DNA from: Brevibacillus brevis
Lineage (GTDB): Bacteria > Bacillota > Bacilli > Brevibacillales > Brevibacillaceae
NCBI RefSeq assembly: GCF_001039275.2
Contig: NZ_CP030117.1
Coordinates: 5,628,001 to 5,692,000 of the forward strand
Direction: 5' to 3'
DNA: 64,000 bases
The notes under the pieces were generated by a model, which did no database searches, was not told the DNA's origin, and saw nothing but the letters and a program-made list of their open reading frames with translations. Positions 46,301-57,200 of the stretch are shown here, piece after piece; the first letter of the stretch is position 1, and every line of letters begins with the position of its first letter. A program made the translations under genes and the position numbers.

Positions 46301-48235
46301 CTCGGCGTAATAATTCATATTAAATCCGGCATAAATCCCGCAAGCTCGTCCATCCATTCCCTTTCCGGCATAACCAGCATGCTCCAGCGCCTTCCAGGCC
46401 TCTTCCAGAAAAAGCCTTTGCTGCGGGTCCATATAGGCAGCTTCCGTTGGGGAGATGTTAAAAAATAACGGGTCAAAAAGATCGAAGCCTTCGATAAAGC
46501 TGCCGAAATTGCAGAAAGAATCGTTTTCCATATAAGAAGACAAGTCCCAACGTGTTACCTTCTCCACGAGGTCGTCGCCATTTTCCAAGTGCTTCCACAA
46601 TTCCTCGAGTGTATCCGATTTGGCAAATTTACCACTCATGCCGATGATGGCGATCGGCTCTTTATAAAAGGCCTCCCCCAACTGGTCCGTACTATCGGAG
46701 GAAACGGTTTTCTTCTCTTGCTGCACGGGCGGCTTTCGTTGGCCTGCCTCCTTAACAGAGGACATGGAAGGTACGTTGCCATCTGTTTCTGCCCATCGAG
46801 CCGCAATAACCGGACCGAACGCACTCCACAAATAGTCGGTCAATTTCCGGATCGAGCTGTAATCGAACAAAATCGTCGTGGATAAGGCGGTCCCCAAGAC
46901 GTTGTTGATCTGCTTAACGAATTGAACCCCGGTAATGGAATCCAAACCGTAATCGGAGAACGATTCATCCGTATCGATGCGCTGTTTGTCGAGCTTTAGC
47001 GATACGGACAAGTTTTCCATTAATATACTCCGGATACGGCGTTTAAATTGTCCTTCGTCCATAGCTTCATGTACAGAGACAGAGTCTTTCTCCGTCTTCT
47101 TCACCGTGATGGAAGCAGAACCGGTCGCTGCCTCCATCCATGCAGCATCAGCTTCGCTCATTCGCGCTTGGCGAACGATACCGTCGCTTTGGGCAATAAT
47201 GATCTGCTGCCCCAACGCATGAGCTTCCTTAACGGGGAACAGCACGTGCTGAAAGCCTTCTTGACTCAAAACCCTTCTCCAGGTTTCCGGGTAGAGGCCC
47301 GGACAGCCCGGGATCCGAAGCATATGATCCTCATATAGCCACCACCCTTGCAGCAGCCCGAATGTCAGATGGGCAAACAACGAATTGCCGCTGATCTCAT
47401 TGATGAGCAGCAGACCGTTTTTTTTCAGCAGCGTCTTGGCGTTTCTGAGGGTTGACCGAATATTGGCCGTCGCGTGAAGCACATTGGACGCAAGCACAAG
47501 ATCGTAGACGCCTGTTTGAATTTGCTGCTCGGCGCAAGGCTTCTCGACATGATAGAGCTGGCAGGTCAAGTATGGCGCCTTCGTTCTATAGACGGCTTCG
47601 GCATGCCGAAGAAATCCTTGCGAAATGTCCGTATACTTATATTCCGCTATCCGTTCCTGATAGGGCGTAAGCTTACGGATCACCATGGCGCTCGTCCCGC
47701 CTGTGCCCGCACCGATTTCCAGCAATCGAAACCGCCCATGCGGATTTTGTTTCAAACTTGCTTCGATATAGGCAACAACCGCATTAGCCATTCCTTCATT
47801 AAAGTAATCCGCAATCTCATTGTCTTTATAAATACCTTCGACCAATTCCATAGAAGAGTTAGGAAAAAGGACATCTGTAGCCGGCAGCTTGCCTGTTAAG
47901 ATGTCCGGGAGCTGATGAAGCACCGCATCAAGCAAGGTGACCCGCGCACGCAAGCTTGAATCTTCCAGCCAGGCCTGTTTGCGGTTATTCCACTCGCTCC
48001 ATGCGGTTTCCAGCCCGGTGCTTTGATCGTTAGCAAAATAAGCCGTATCCTTCATCCTCAGCCAGCCGTGTTCTGTTAGAACGGCCAGGGTGTGCTCAAA
48101 CCAGCGCTCATATTTACCGTCTATGCCTGCTGCTGCCATTGATGCGGACGTAATAGCACCGGCTTCCGCAAATTCCCCCATGGTTCGAAGCTGCTGCCAT
48201 AGCAGCCGGCTTAGCAGTTCTTCCATTTCCTTCAT
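40325..48235 (-). CDS. trans-AT PKS, cMT-ACP-KS-DH-KR-ACP-KS0 (end of M3, M4, KS of M5)
   Basis: About 2636 residues. C-methyltransferase 5-360 (LEIGAGTGGTS near 172); ACP Ser433; KS 526-940 (Cys685, DTACSSS); DH 1127-1417 (HVIMGRSLLP His1158, Asp1330); KR 1431-1860 (Tyr1759; the usual catalytic Ser at 1746 is Ala in VFSAAAAVLG); ACP Ser1909; KS 1999-2430 (Cys2173). In the last KS the VEAHGTGT motif has become VECAANGS, so the decarboxylation histidine is Ala2307 and the domain should only transacylate. The C-terminus (LRVILERVSRGEMSKNEA) is a helical docking segment. The start is the ATG at 48235, seven bases after GGAGG; an upstream in-frame ATG at 48316 would overlap the previous gene and lacks a site. 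The partner domain for the terminal KS is at the N-terminus of the next protein. Confidence 0.93.
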   Translation of the reverse strand: MKEMEELLSRLLWQQLRTMGEFAEAGAITSASMAAAGIDGKYERWFEHTLAVLTEHGWLRMKDTAYFANDQSTGLETAWSEWNNRKQAWLEDSSLRARVTLLDAVLHQLPDILTGKLPATDVLFPNSSMELVEGIYKDNEIADYFNEGMANAVVAYIEASLKQNPHGRFRLLEIGAGTGGTSAMVIRKLTPYQERIAEYKYTDISQGFLRHAEAVYRTKAPYLTCQLYHVEKPCAEQQIQTGVYDLVLASNVLHATANIRSTLRNAKTLLKKNGLLLINEISGNSLFAHLTFGLLQGWWLYEDHMLRIPGCPGLYPETWRRVLSQEGFQHVLFPVKEAHALGQQIIIAQSDGIVRQARMSEADAAWMEAATGSASITVKKTEKDSVSVHEAMDEGQFKRRIRSILMENLSVSLKLDKQRIDTDESFSDYGLDSITGVQFVKQINNVLGTALSTTILFDYSSIRKLTDYLWSAFGPVIAARWAETDGNVPSMSSVKEAGQRKPPVQQEKKTVSSDSTDQLGEAFYKEPIAIIGMSGKFAKSDTLEELWKHLENGDDLVEKVTRWDLSSYMENDSFCNFGSFIEGFDLFDPLFFNISPTEAAYMDPQQRLFLEEAWKALEHAGYAGKGMDGRACGIYAGFNMNYYAELIEGRPPAQAMWGNAGSVIPARLSYYLNLQGPAVTVDTACSSSLVAIHLACQSLWSRETEAAIAGGVFLQPTPGFYISATRAGMLSADGRCYTFDDRANGFVPGEGVGVVVLKRLRDALKDGDSIYGVIRGSATNQDGTTNGITAPSARSQEMLLRQVYDSYGLNPADIQLVEAHGTGTRLGDPIEYQALSRAFRQHTSKTGYCALGSIKTNIGHTTAAAGIAGLLKILLAMKHRKLPPSLHFQSINGNIEASDSPFYINTSLKNWEVEAGGKRRAAISAFGFSGTNAHMVIEEAPDTVQPRTHKPAYLIALSARTAGQLRRQAEQMMAYIKGEPDVDLGHVSFTLLLGRKHFPHRLACLVQNAGQLAERLNAWLENGQAVDMFQSDPGAELPLETLPSDHYGYACMDACARETERINYLERLASILELYTQGYEMSFDRLFADGRYIRLALPVYPFARERYWVPESAARPVVRTSPPEGADLHPLLHRKIPALEGTGFRSTFTGREFFLADHVIMGRSLLPGVAFLEMARAAVGMALELSDGDYEIRLKDLFWTRPYSVDGPHTELEFHMETGDSGTIDYEIYAVATVDKDEAVRCHHGKAAVVPFSRTENVTLDAIRQKCGLAMLDAQQCYTAFRQIGMHYGPTFQCIERLYIGEEQALAKLRLPVAAQETARHYGLHPGMLDAALQAAGVVATADLADRSRVLDRIKSVIPFALKELRVYRSCISDMWAHIRRSANAPFDERTRQVDIDLCDEQGNVCARLIGLAFREPKMEGVAAEQGNETLLWEPVWVEKEAVGEDDSETASRHIVFLCEPNESIVNFVQSEAGGMTRYVTLSAGRAAEITERYETYAVQMMKELKSIHSEGVHQESLIQIASFSSESDWLYRGLTGLLRTACLEYSGFIGQYIELEQNVRAEDLIRKLLENKSCPEDFMIRYRNGVRQVQHWVEREESPLAADIPWKHEGVYFITGGAGGLGYALAKEIAGKVVSPTLVLAGRTPAGTAIHDKLAALGRLGAQAVYMQMDVSDKEQTVAVIQAVRSKYGRLNGIIHAAGLLRDSLLVHKTKTQVSDVMGAKVKGVVHLDEATRELEVDWVLVFSAAAAVLGNYGQADYAAANGFMDAYVAYRNGQSSAGGRKGRMLSINWPLWQDGGMRVTRETEQSLRDRIGMAPMNAMNGMQALYRAFGTDRDQLLFMHGDPERLRAHIRLVNRPARPRKPKAHHHGAVLRDELTVWVKQKLAGIIGIPADDIHPDTAFDKYGMDSIMQLDLIRELEKLTGELPKTLLFEHNTVHEAAAYLADHYAERIRKSWTADVIEQPPAPHISVTPPSGPVSVREAFVDTQRQDVNSSALKQEGIAIIGVAGRYPKANQLEELWERLRSGENCITEAPADRWCRMLLRGASAKETEQRAPYYGGFLDAVDRFDHRLFEMDAEEARDLPPEARLFLETVWETFESAGYSKSAIQHWQNREQVGIGVFAGTMYSQYGWQMPSLEQAALHSNRTDWQIANRTSHFFNLTGPSLTVNTACSSSLTAIHLACESLRQNGCSMAVAGGVNLTLDVSKYEALEQVNFLATGGRSKSFGDGDGYIPGEGVGAVLLKPLSLAERDGDRILGIITYSGVNHGGGRQKYSVPDPKQQAQLMESAIKRSGVDPESITYVECAANGSPLGDSIEVAALRSAFSRFTGKQQYCAIGSVKSNIGHLEAASGISQLSKVLLQLKYRMLVPSIHADVRNPNLKLEGTPFYLQEKFEPWEQKVDPSNGHPLPRRSMINSFGAGGSYAVLIVEEYIGSRIRTETGADAAIDPPSEYLAVWSAKTEYSLRSYTNRMLRLLRKERNLPPEAVSDSLIQINHDLEYRLAIIYRSVDDLRLKLEALRAGEAVGDPDMFISPNCRLGKSVHAVNTQRQDHAGELFRLALQWVQGRSVDLLSLRHHPAAGTVNLPHYAFDYGTDDGEASVHGSGETQLRVILERVSRGEMSKNEAMQYFFDIEV
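40945..42240 (-). other. Non-elongating ketosynthase (KS0)
   Basis: The active-site Cys is intact (NTACSSS), as is the GH of SNIGHLEAASG. The first catalytic His is lost: codons 41306-41323 give ECAANG where EAHGTG is expected. KS0 domains in trans-AT systems take the acyl chain onto Cys and pass it on without decarboxylative extension. The next protein begins with an enoyl-isomerase-ACP, the usual partner of such a KS0. Confidence 0.85.
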
Positions 48236-48242
48236 ACAGAAG

Positions 48243-48247
48243 CCTCC
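48243..48247 (-). promoter_or_regulatory. Ribosome binding site GGAGG
   Basis: GGAGG seven bases before the ATG at 48235. It decides this start over the ATG at 48316, which would add 27 residues unlike the other cMT N-termini. Confidence 0.85.
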
Positions 48248-48275
48248 ATCTCCGATTTTTTCCGAATCCGGTTGT

Positions 48276-51200
48276 TTATCCGATCTGCTCCGCAAGGAAG
48301 GCCTCCAACTGTCCAAGCGTTGCCTGTTGAAGGAGCGTATCGCTTGTCATAGCAAGCTGATAGTGATCCGAGATCCACCGGGAAAATTCGGCCAGCTTAA
48401 CAGGGTCGAATCCATACTCATAGAATGGGATGTCCGCTTCGATTTCTTCCGCTTGCACATTCAATATGCTCGCTGCCGCCCGTAGCAGAGAATTTCCAAG
48501 CCGGTCCGCCGACTCTCCCTCTCTAAGCAAGTCCGAAGCTTCAGCCTTCGGAACCGCGGGCAAACGAAGATGATTGACGATATGCTCGAAAGACAGGCTG
48601 TCCTCTTCCGGATAAGCTTCCAGCTCATCGGCGATCGGCAGGCCAAACTTTTCGTTACCTGCCGCCGTTTTCATCAGGGCAAGCTGATCGAAAGGTCCGG
48701 CAAGCAGCGATTCCAGCGCGTCCATCGCCTCGCCCGGTTCAATGGAGACAATGCCTGCTTGCGCCATTCTCCGGCGGTAACGCTCTGACGACACAGCGCC
48801 CGTGCTGCCCCAATAGCCCCAGTTCATGATCTTCACGGCGCATGGCCACTCCGTCGCCAGACGCTGCGCGAACGCATCCTTGAACGTGCAGCCTGCCGCA
48901 TAGTTGCTCTGCCCCTCCTGCTTTAGAAACGCGTTCATTGATGAGAAGAACAGGACAAAGTCCAGCTTTTCATGGCCGAATATTTGTGCCATTCGTACGC
49001 TCACATCTGTCTTCGGGCGCAATCCCGCAACGAACCGCTCCTCTTCCATGTTCGCCAGGCTTTGATCCAGCAGTACGATGGCCGAGTGGACCAGTCCGTG
49101 GATGCGTCCGTATCGGTTTATTATTTCCTCATACGCCCGCTCCATCGCCTTACCGTCAGTCGCATCGGCTTGGATATAGCGTGGAGCCGGTCCAAGCTCC
49201 GCCAGCCGATCGATCTTGGCCTGTATGCCGGTATCCTTCTCCCGTCGCCCGATCCAAACGATGTTCGCCTGATAACGCCGAATCATATATTCGCTCCACA
49301 CTTCTCCGATGCCGCCCGTACCGCCGATGACTACATAGACGCCACCCTTCTTGTATACGGTAGCTGCAGGCTTGTTCATGCGCACGGGCATCAGTCTCTG
49401 CCGGTACCATTCCCCGGATCGGTACGCCCATCCATCGCCCCGCGCATCCGGCGGGAGTGCGAACAGTTCCTCGAGCGGCCAGCCGTTATCCATCTCCATG
49501 TCCGCAAGACAAACGGACCAGTTCGGATATTCCTTTGCCATTGAGCCGATTAGCCCGTGGAGGCTTGCATGGGCAGGCTTAATCGCTTCGCCACGGTAAA
49601 CCTGGACGGTTCGAACCGTGATGATGCTCCACCGTAACGGCTTCATGCCATATCCAAGGGCCAACAGGGCTTTTAGGGTTCGAAACAGGAACAGTACCCC
49701 TTCACGCTGCGCCTCCAACATGGCCTCCGATTGCGCTATTTCTATCGAATCATCCGGAGCAATCCAGATCAAATGCCCGATCGGACCGGACAGTTCCAGC
49801 TTCCGTGCCAATTCCGTCGTGGTCTCTCCCGCATGAAGCTGCACATCCGATGCATCCTCTACATGCCGCCTGATCTCCGCGACCCTTGCGGCCGTACCGC
49901 CAATAATAACTGTGCGGCCATACGGCTTCCGATCAGCCGCGTTTCTTACTGTCGATGGGGCAGGGTCCCACACTGGCACGAGTAATCCGTTATGGGCAAG
50001 CGGAGATCTAGATTCCTCAGCGGAAATAACCTTCGCCTTCTCATCAGGCTCAAGAGCAGGCGCGGAAGTATGTCGTTCTAAAGAGTAGAACGCTCCTTGT
50101 TCATCCGTAGAAGATACCGACGGCAGCCAATAACGCTCCTGTGCGAACGGATAGGTGGGCAGACTGACCCTCTCCGGCTTATCGCCTTCTTCATAGAGAC
50201 TGCTCCAGTCGATATCCAGCCCTTTTACCCATAGATCCAGGAGCTTCGCGTATTTACCTTTGGCCATCCAGGCCCCGACCGCTTTCATCATATCTTCGTC
50301 CACCGCAATGAGCGCAACGGTTTCCCGGTTCTGTTTTACCGATCCTCTGTACAAATCCGGAATTCCTAGCTGCCCATCCACATATTGGATAAGCTTTGCC
50401 CGCAGCTCCTCGACCGTTCTTACGACGATGGCCATACGCTCTTCCATCGCCTCCCGGCCTACCTGGAGTGTGTAAGACATGTTAATCAGGAAAGAATCGT
50501 CATTTTCAAGGTCTTTATTAACCGCCTGCAGCAGATGCCGAGCCCGTTCTTTTAATTGGTCTTCACTTCTGGCGGAGAGCACGATCATACATTCTCGCTG
50601 AGCTTTTGGCACATGCACGGCACGCTTACGATCCGGAATATACTCGGCAACGATGAGATGAGCGTTCGCACCGCCGGCTCCGAATGAGGAAAGGCCGGCC
50701 ATTCTCGGCTTCTCCTCGATTTTCCCGTCAAGTACCATCACCGGACGCTCCCACTCCCCTAGCTCCCGCTGAACCTGAAACGGCGTAGTAGCAAAATCGA
50801 TAAAAGGGTTGGGCGTGTCGGCATGCAGCGACGGTACCAGCTTCCGGTGCTTGAGCTGCAGCAGCACCTTGGTCAGGCCCGCTATGCCTGCGGCACTTTC
50901 ACAGTGACCGATATTCGATTTCACGGAACCGATCGCACAATATTGCTTGTCCTCGGTATAAGCTCCAAACGCTTTAGAAAGCCCGGCAATTTCAATCGGA
51001 TCTCCAAGAGATGTACCCGTACCATGGGCCTCTACATAGCTGATTGACCTTGCGTCTATACCCGACTCCTTCAACGCGCGCGCAATTGCGGAAGCCTGCG
51101 CATTCGGATTCGGAACATAATAACCGTTCGTTCTCCCGCCGTGATTAATAGATGTCCCCTTAATGACGCCATAAATCTGGTCACCATCAGCGATGGCCTT

Positions 51201-54200
51201 CGCAAGCGGCTTCAACAGGACGGCTCCAACGCCTTCCCCGGGGACATAGCCGTCTCCGCCGGCTCCGAAGCTTTCGCAACGGCCTTTGGTGGACAGGAAA
51301 TTGCCTTGGCCAAGCAACAGATATTTGTTCGGATGCAGCGAGACGTTTACGCCGCCGGCAATGGCTGCATCGCACTCTCCCCTTTGCAGGCTGTGGCATG
51401 CAAAATGGATGGCCGTGAGCGAGGACGAGCACATCGTATCAACAGCAACGCTCGGACCTTGAAAATTACAAACATACGATACCCGATTGGCAATCGACGC
51501 CGGACTTCCGCTCAGCGCGACCGGATTACCGTTCATCGTCTCCCGAACTCCGTAAAGCTGGTACTCCTCGTACATGACGCCTGCGAATACCCCTACACTG
51601 GAGCTCTCACCGTCCCCTTTTCTTCCGGCAAGACTGTCCCGGGTGTAGCCAGCATCCTCGATTGTTTCATAGACACACTGCAAAAAGAGCCGCTCCTGAG
51701 GATCCATAAGCTCTGCTTCACGCGGCGAAATATTAAAAAACAACGGGTCAAACTGATCGACGCCCTCCAGAAACCCGCCCCACTTGCCATTTGTTTTGCC
51801 GGTCGTTCCTTTGTCAGGGTGGAAATAAGGGGTATGATCCCACCGTTCCTTTGGAATTTCTGTCACGCAATCGACGCCCTTTTGCAGCAGTTCCCAAAAC
51901 TCATCCATATTTCTCGCACCCGGATATCTGCCGGCAACACCGATTATCGCGATATCAAGGGGAGCGCTGCCGGGAAGGCTGCGCTGCTTAGGGACGGCAA
52001 TCTCGCTTTCCTTCTCTGGTAAAAGTACCGTTTGTCGCGCGGCAGAATGTTCCGGCATACGCGTATCTTCCTCTAGCACCTTCGGCTGAGGACGATCTCC
52101 GAATAATTGCGCACAACGTGATTCGTGCCGCTGTATGAAAAACTTCGCCAAGTCACGCAGATTTTGATATTCAAAAAACAGCGTTTTCGGCAAGGAGCCG
52201 AATAGACGCTCGAGCTGTCCCGTCAATTGCATGACGATAATGGAGTCCAGCCCGAACGTCATCATGTGCGCATCCGCTTCCACCCGATGCAGAGGCAGCC
52301 GGATGACGGAGGAAACGATCTCCCTCACTTTTAGGAGGACACGTTCTTCCACTTCGGTCGAAAGGGTATCCATTGCCGATTCGTACTGCTGCACATCATC
52401 CGACGATACTTGGATATCCCCTGTCAAGGCTTGCTCCAATCGATCAGCGCTTCCAGCCGCGACGATCACGTTCGACGAACCGATTGACATCGCCTGATCG
52501 AAGGCCCGGCTTCCGGCTTTGGTGGACATCGGAATCAATCCGATCGCCTTGGCGAGCTCACGCTCGGCATGCTCGCCTGCCCGCATGCCGCCTTCTTGCC
52601 ATAACGGCCAGTTAATGGAACAAGTATGGCCTTTTCTTTGGCCCTCCGAGGCAAGTCTGCTGCGGAAGACGGCATACGCGTCCATAAACGCGTTTGCCGT
52701 GCTATAGTCCGCCTGCCCGGGATTGCCAAGCCAAGCAACCACAGATGAAAACATGACGAATACATCCAAAGGGATATGCTTCGTTGCTTCATCCAGGTGG
52801 ACGAGCCCCGAAACCTTAGGAGCCAATACCGCATTCCATTCGTCCTTGCTTTTGCGAAGTAAATAATTATCCGCATGCACGCCGGCGCTGTGAAGGACCC
52901 CGTTCAATCCTCCGTACTCCGTCTCGATAGCGTGAACCAGCCGCTCTACCTCCTCCTTCCGTGTCATATCCGCTTGCTTGTATACAATGTCGGCGTTTCC
53001 CGAAACTGAATTTTTGATCTCGTACAGCTTATATGGATCGCACTGTGCTCGGCCGGTCAGAATGATCGTCGCTCCGCGTACGGCTCGGGCGATTTCCTTC
53101 GCAAAAATGATACCCAAGCCGCCTGCTCCGCCCGTAATGAGATAAACGCCATCGTCCTTCCATAACCGGGAGTTCGTTCCCTCTCCAGGAGCCCGCCTCT
53201 TGAGTGTCATCACCATACGACGGGAACCTTGATAGCCGATATGCGTATCCTCGGGATGATCGAGATTATCGCGAAGCTTTTGCACGATTGCGTACTCTGC
53301 ATCGTATTGCGATATTTCGATCAATTGCCCTGACATATGCGGGTTTTCCAGACGCATCGTTTTTAGCAGCCCGCGCAGTCCCGCCAGCAGCTCGCGTCCG
53401 CTAACGGGGGTATAAACGATCTGTATGACGCCTCTCCCTGTTACTTGGCGCAGCAAGTGCTGGGTCTCTTCGAAGATCCGCTGCGCGAAGCGGCTAAATC
53501 TCTGCTCCATGGCGTCCTCTTCGGCCGTCAGCACTAAGCAACGGACACCGGGAAACGCGCTTTCCACCGATGCTTGCAGCATGGGAGCGGGCTCGCACAG
53601 GATCACGGTATGCTCGGTTACTGGCGAATTCGCCATTCCAGGCTGCGGAGCTTTGTCCCTCCATTCCGGAACCATAAAAAGGACATCCTCTTGCCTGGCA
53701 CCCGCCTCCACCGCTCTGGCGCAATACCCCTTCATTCGTACGCAAATATTCCCCTGCTCGTCCAGCAGATCGATGTCAAGGCTTGGAAGCTGATTGTGTC
53801 GACCGCTGCCGCTGCTGAAGCGGGCGAAAGCCCACATAACAGGCAGGCATTCATTCAGCAGCTCCAACTCCTCTAGCGCAAAAGGAAGCGGCGGAGAGGT
53901 ATCTGGTTGGTAGCCGACTTCCGTATCGAGTCCGAGCAGCAGGCATGAAGCTGCCTGCAGCGCGCCGTCCAGCAAGCTCGGGTGCAGCGCAAAACTCTGC
54001 ACAGACGCAGCTAAGGATTCGGGAAGCACCAGCTTCGCAAGCGCCTTGCCCTGTCCGGTGAGCAGAATGTCCATGACCTGATGAGAAGGACCATAATTGA
54101 CACCGATCCTATTAAATGTCTCGTAGCATTCCGTCCGGCTGATCGAACGTGTAGCACATTCCTTCAGTAGCCGGTCGATCGGAATGCGTGGCTGCTCACC

Positions 54201-57200
54201 CGGCTCCTCCAGGCATACGGAGCCTTCACTGCATAAAACGGTTTCGGCTTCAGCCGGACCGTATACCCGAAAAGCAATATCGCCGTCGGTTGACGGTGTC
54301 AGCGTAATTTCGGCTGAAACGGCTGCAGCCCCTGCCGTAATGGGCTTAGCCCATATCACATTTTTGAGCCGAATCTTCTTCCCGCTGTATTTCCCATCGC
54401 TTACGGCCGATTGAACGGCCGCCCGTGCCATCTCTAAATATGCAGCTCCCGGCAGCACCCGCTGCCCATGCACCACATGGTCTTCCAAGAAAAACTCTTT
54501 GCCGGTAAAGATCGACTTAAACCGTTGTTCGGCAAACGTAGAGACATTCCGATGCAGCAACGGATGAAAAGCCTCCGAGAATTGCAAAGCTTCCTGTGCT
54601 CCTGCATGCGGACTGCTCTCGCCCTCGTTTACCCAATACCGCTCATCGGCAAAGGGGTAGGTCGGAAGAGACACTCTGTTATAACTGCACCCCTCGAACA
54701 ATTGTTCATAGTTCAAGGAATAGCCTTGGCTGTATAAGTCTGCCACGGCAGTCAGACTCTCGATAAACTTGGCATCTTGGTCGGCCGCTGCGCAAATGGC
54801 TATACATTCATTGCCATACTGTTTCAGATCCGGCTTCTCCCGTTGCTCTTTCGTTAGGGCATCAGATCCATAGATACCCGGACCTTCTCCATTCATCAGC
54901 CAAGTTTCAAGCCTGAGAAGAAGCTCCTCCGTATCTCTGGCCAAGAAGGCGAGCCGGTCGGCAAAATGTCTCCGTCCGAGAAGAAGCGTTAAGCTCATAT
55001 CCCCGATGAATATACTGCCGTTCTCCCTCCTGCAAAACGCAGCGAGCCGTTCCGCTTGCCTGCGCAGCTGCTCACCTGTCCGAGCCGACAGTACAATCAA
55101 GTAGAGAGAGCGCTGCCGCTTACCGCGTCTGATATGCGGCGGCGCCTCCTCAATGACCGCATGGGCGTTCGTGCCGCTAAAGCCAAATGAGCTGACAGCA
55201 GCGCGGCGCGGCGTGCCGGGCTCCGTCTCCCAAGCCCGAATGGACTTGTTGATGAAAAACGGACTGCCTTCCAGGCGGATATTCGAATTGATGCGCTCTG
55301 CGTGCAGCGACGGCGGTAGCTGCTTATGCTTCAAAGCAAGCAATATTTTCATAACGCCGGCTACTCCGGCAGCGCCGACTGAATGGCCGATATTCGTTTT
55401 GATCGAACCAAGAGCGCAATAATGCTCCTTATCCGTATAATGCCGGAACGCACGCGTTAAGGCCTGAAACTCGATCGGATCGCCCAGTCTTGTTCCCGTT
55501 CCATGCGCCTCCATCATTTGGATCCCCTGCGGATCGAGCTGGAAGCGGTCATACACTTGGCGCTCCAATCGTTCCTGGGATTTGGCGCTTGGCGCTGTAA
55601 TGCCGTTGGTCGTTCCATCCTGATTAATTCCGGAGCCCCGGATGACACCATAAATATGGTCGCCGTCTGCCAATGCGTCCTTCAATCGCTTCAGCATCAC
55701 GACACCAACCCCTTCGCCGGGTACAAAGCCGTCCGCCCGTTCATCGAACGTATAGCAGCGGCCGCTCGGCGAGAGCATGCCAGCTCGAATGGCGTTTTCA
55801 TAAAATCGAGTCGTCGCTTGCACGAAAACACCGCCCGCCAATGCCATTTCGACCTCATTGGACCAAAGCGCTTGGCAAGCCAAATGAATAGCCGTCAGCG
55901 AGCTGGAGCAAGCCGTGTCAATCGTAACCGCAGGCCCCTGCAGATTAAGAAAGTACGCGATACGAGATGGGATTACGGATATGGCGTTCCCCCAAAACGA
56001 TTGAGCTGGCGGATGATTACCAAATAATTCATTGTAATCGTTTCCACAGCATCCGACATAGACCCCGCATTGCCGGCTTGAAACTGCCGATCCCGCGTAG
56101 CCCGCATCCTCAAGCGTTTTCCACGCTTCTTCGAGAAACAGCCTTTGCTGAGGGTCCATATACGATGCTTCCAGTCCCGAAATATTGAAGAACATTGGAT
56201 CAAACCGGTCGATATTGTCCAAAAAGCTGCCGTCGCGGCAAGCATCCGAGCCGCTCCAGGCCAGGTGGGAAGAAATATCCCAGCGGGTGATTGGGCCCAC
56301 CAAATCATGGCCGCTTGCGATATGCTGCCACAGCTCGTCCGTCGTTTCCGAGCCAGCAAACCGTCCGCTCATCCCGATAATCGCAATGCCCTCCACCGTC
56401 ATCGGGTCACAAGCAATCTCCTGCTCTTGCTCCGCAGTATCGATTACGACGCTGTCGGCTACAGCATTAGCTGCTTCTGCTTCTACTTTTGGTTCAAGCA
56501 CATTTTTATGTATAAAAACGTCCATATAAGCCGACTGGATATGTGCAGTCAATTCGTTCACGGAGGAGTAGTCGAACAGACTCGTCGTTTCCAGCTCCAC
56601 CTTTAGCGCCTCGTTCAATATACGCACCAGATGAATGCCAAGGATGGAGTCGACGCCGTAATCGGCAAACGATTCATCGTCTTGGATAATATCGGCACTC
56701 ACCTTCAACGATTCGGCCAGTTTCTCTCGAATAACCGCTCGAATCGTTTCCGATATCGCGTGCTGGTCGATGTCCTGAACGTTCGCCGCTTCTACCTTGA
56801 CAAGCGGCGCTGGGTAACCATGCTGTGTTTCGATCCGATCCAAGCGTTCCGAAGACGAAGCCCGAGCTCCCCCAGGCTCTGCAACTCCGGCAGAGGCCGG
56901 ACGTTTTTCAAGCTGTCGAACGATGCCGTCGCTCTCTGCAATGACAATTTGCTGCCCCCATTCATGTCTGCCTTCAGCAGGGAAAAATACGTGCCGAAAA
57001 CCCTCCGCCTCCAGCACCCGCTTCCATGTCTCGGGGTACAAGCCGGGACAGCCGGGTATTCGGAGCTCTGCATCCTCATACTTCCACCAGCCTTCCAGAA
57101 ATCCGAAGGTAAGATGGGAGAACAGGGAGTTGTCATTTAATTCATTGAGAAGAAGCAGCCCATTCTTTTTAAGCGCGGCTTTGGCATTGCGCAGTGTTTG

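Noticed and set aside
48236..48316. 27-residue N-terminal extension of the 40325-48235 protein
   Set aside because: It overlaps the preceding gene, has no ribosome site, and GGAGG seven bases before the ATG at 48235 defines a start that aligns with other cMT-first proteins.
51141..52022. A 293-codon plus-strand open frame
   Set aside because: Antisense to a fully conserved KS; no family resemblance. The same applies to plus-strand frames at 37383-38207, 11820-12545 and 4215-4952.
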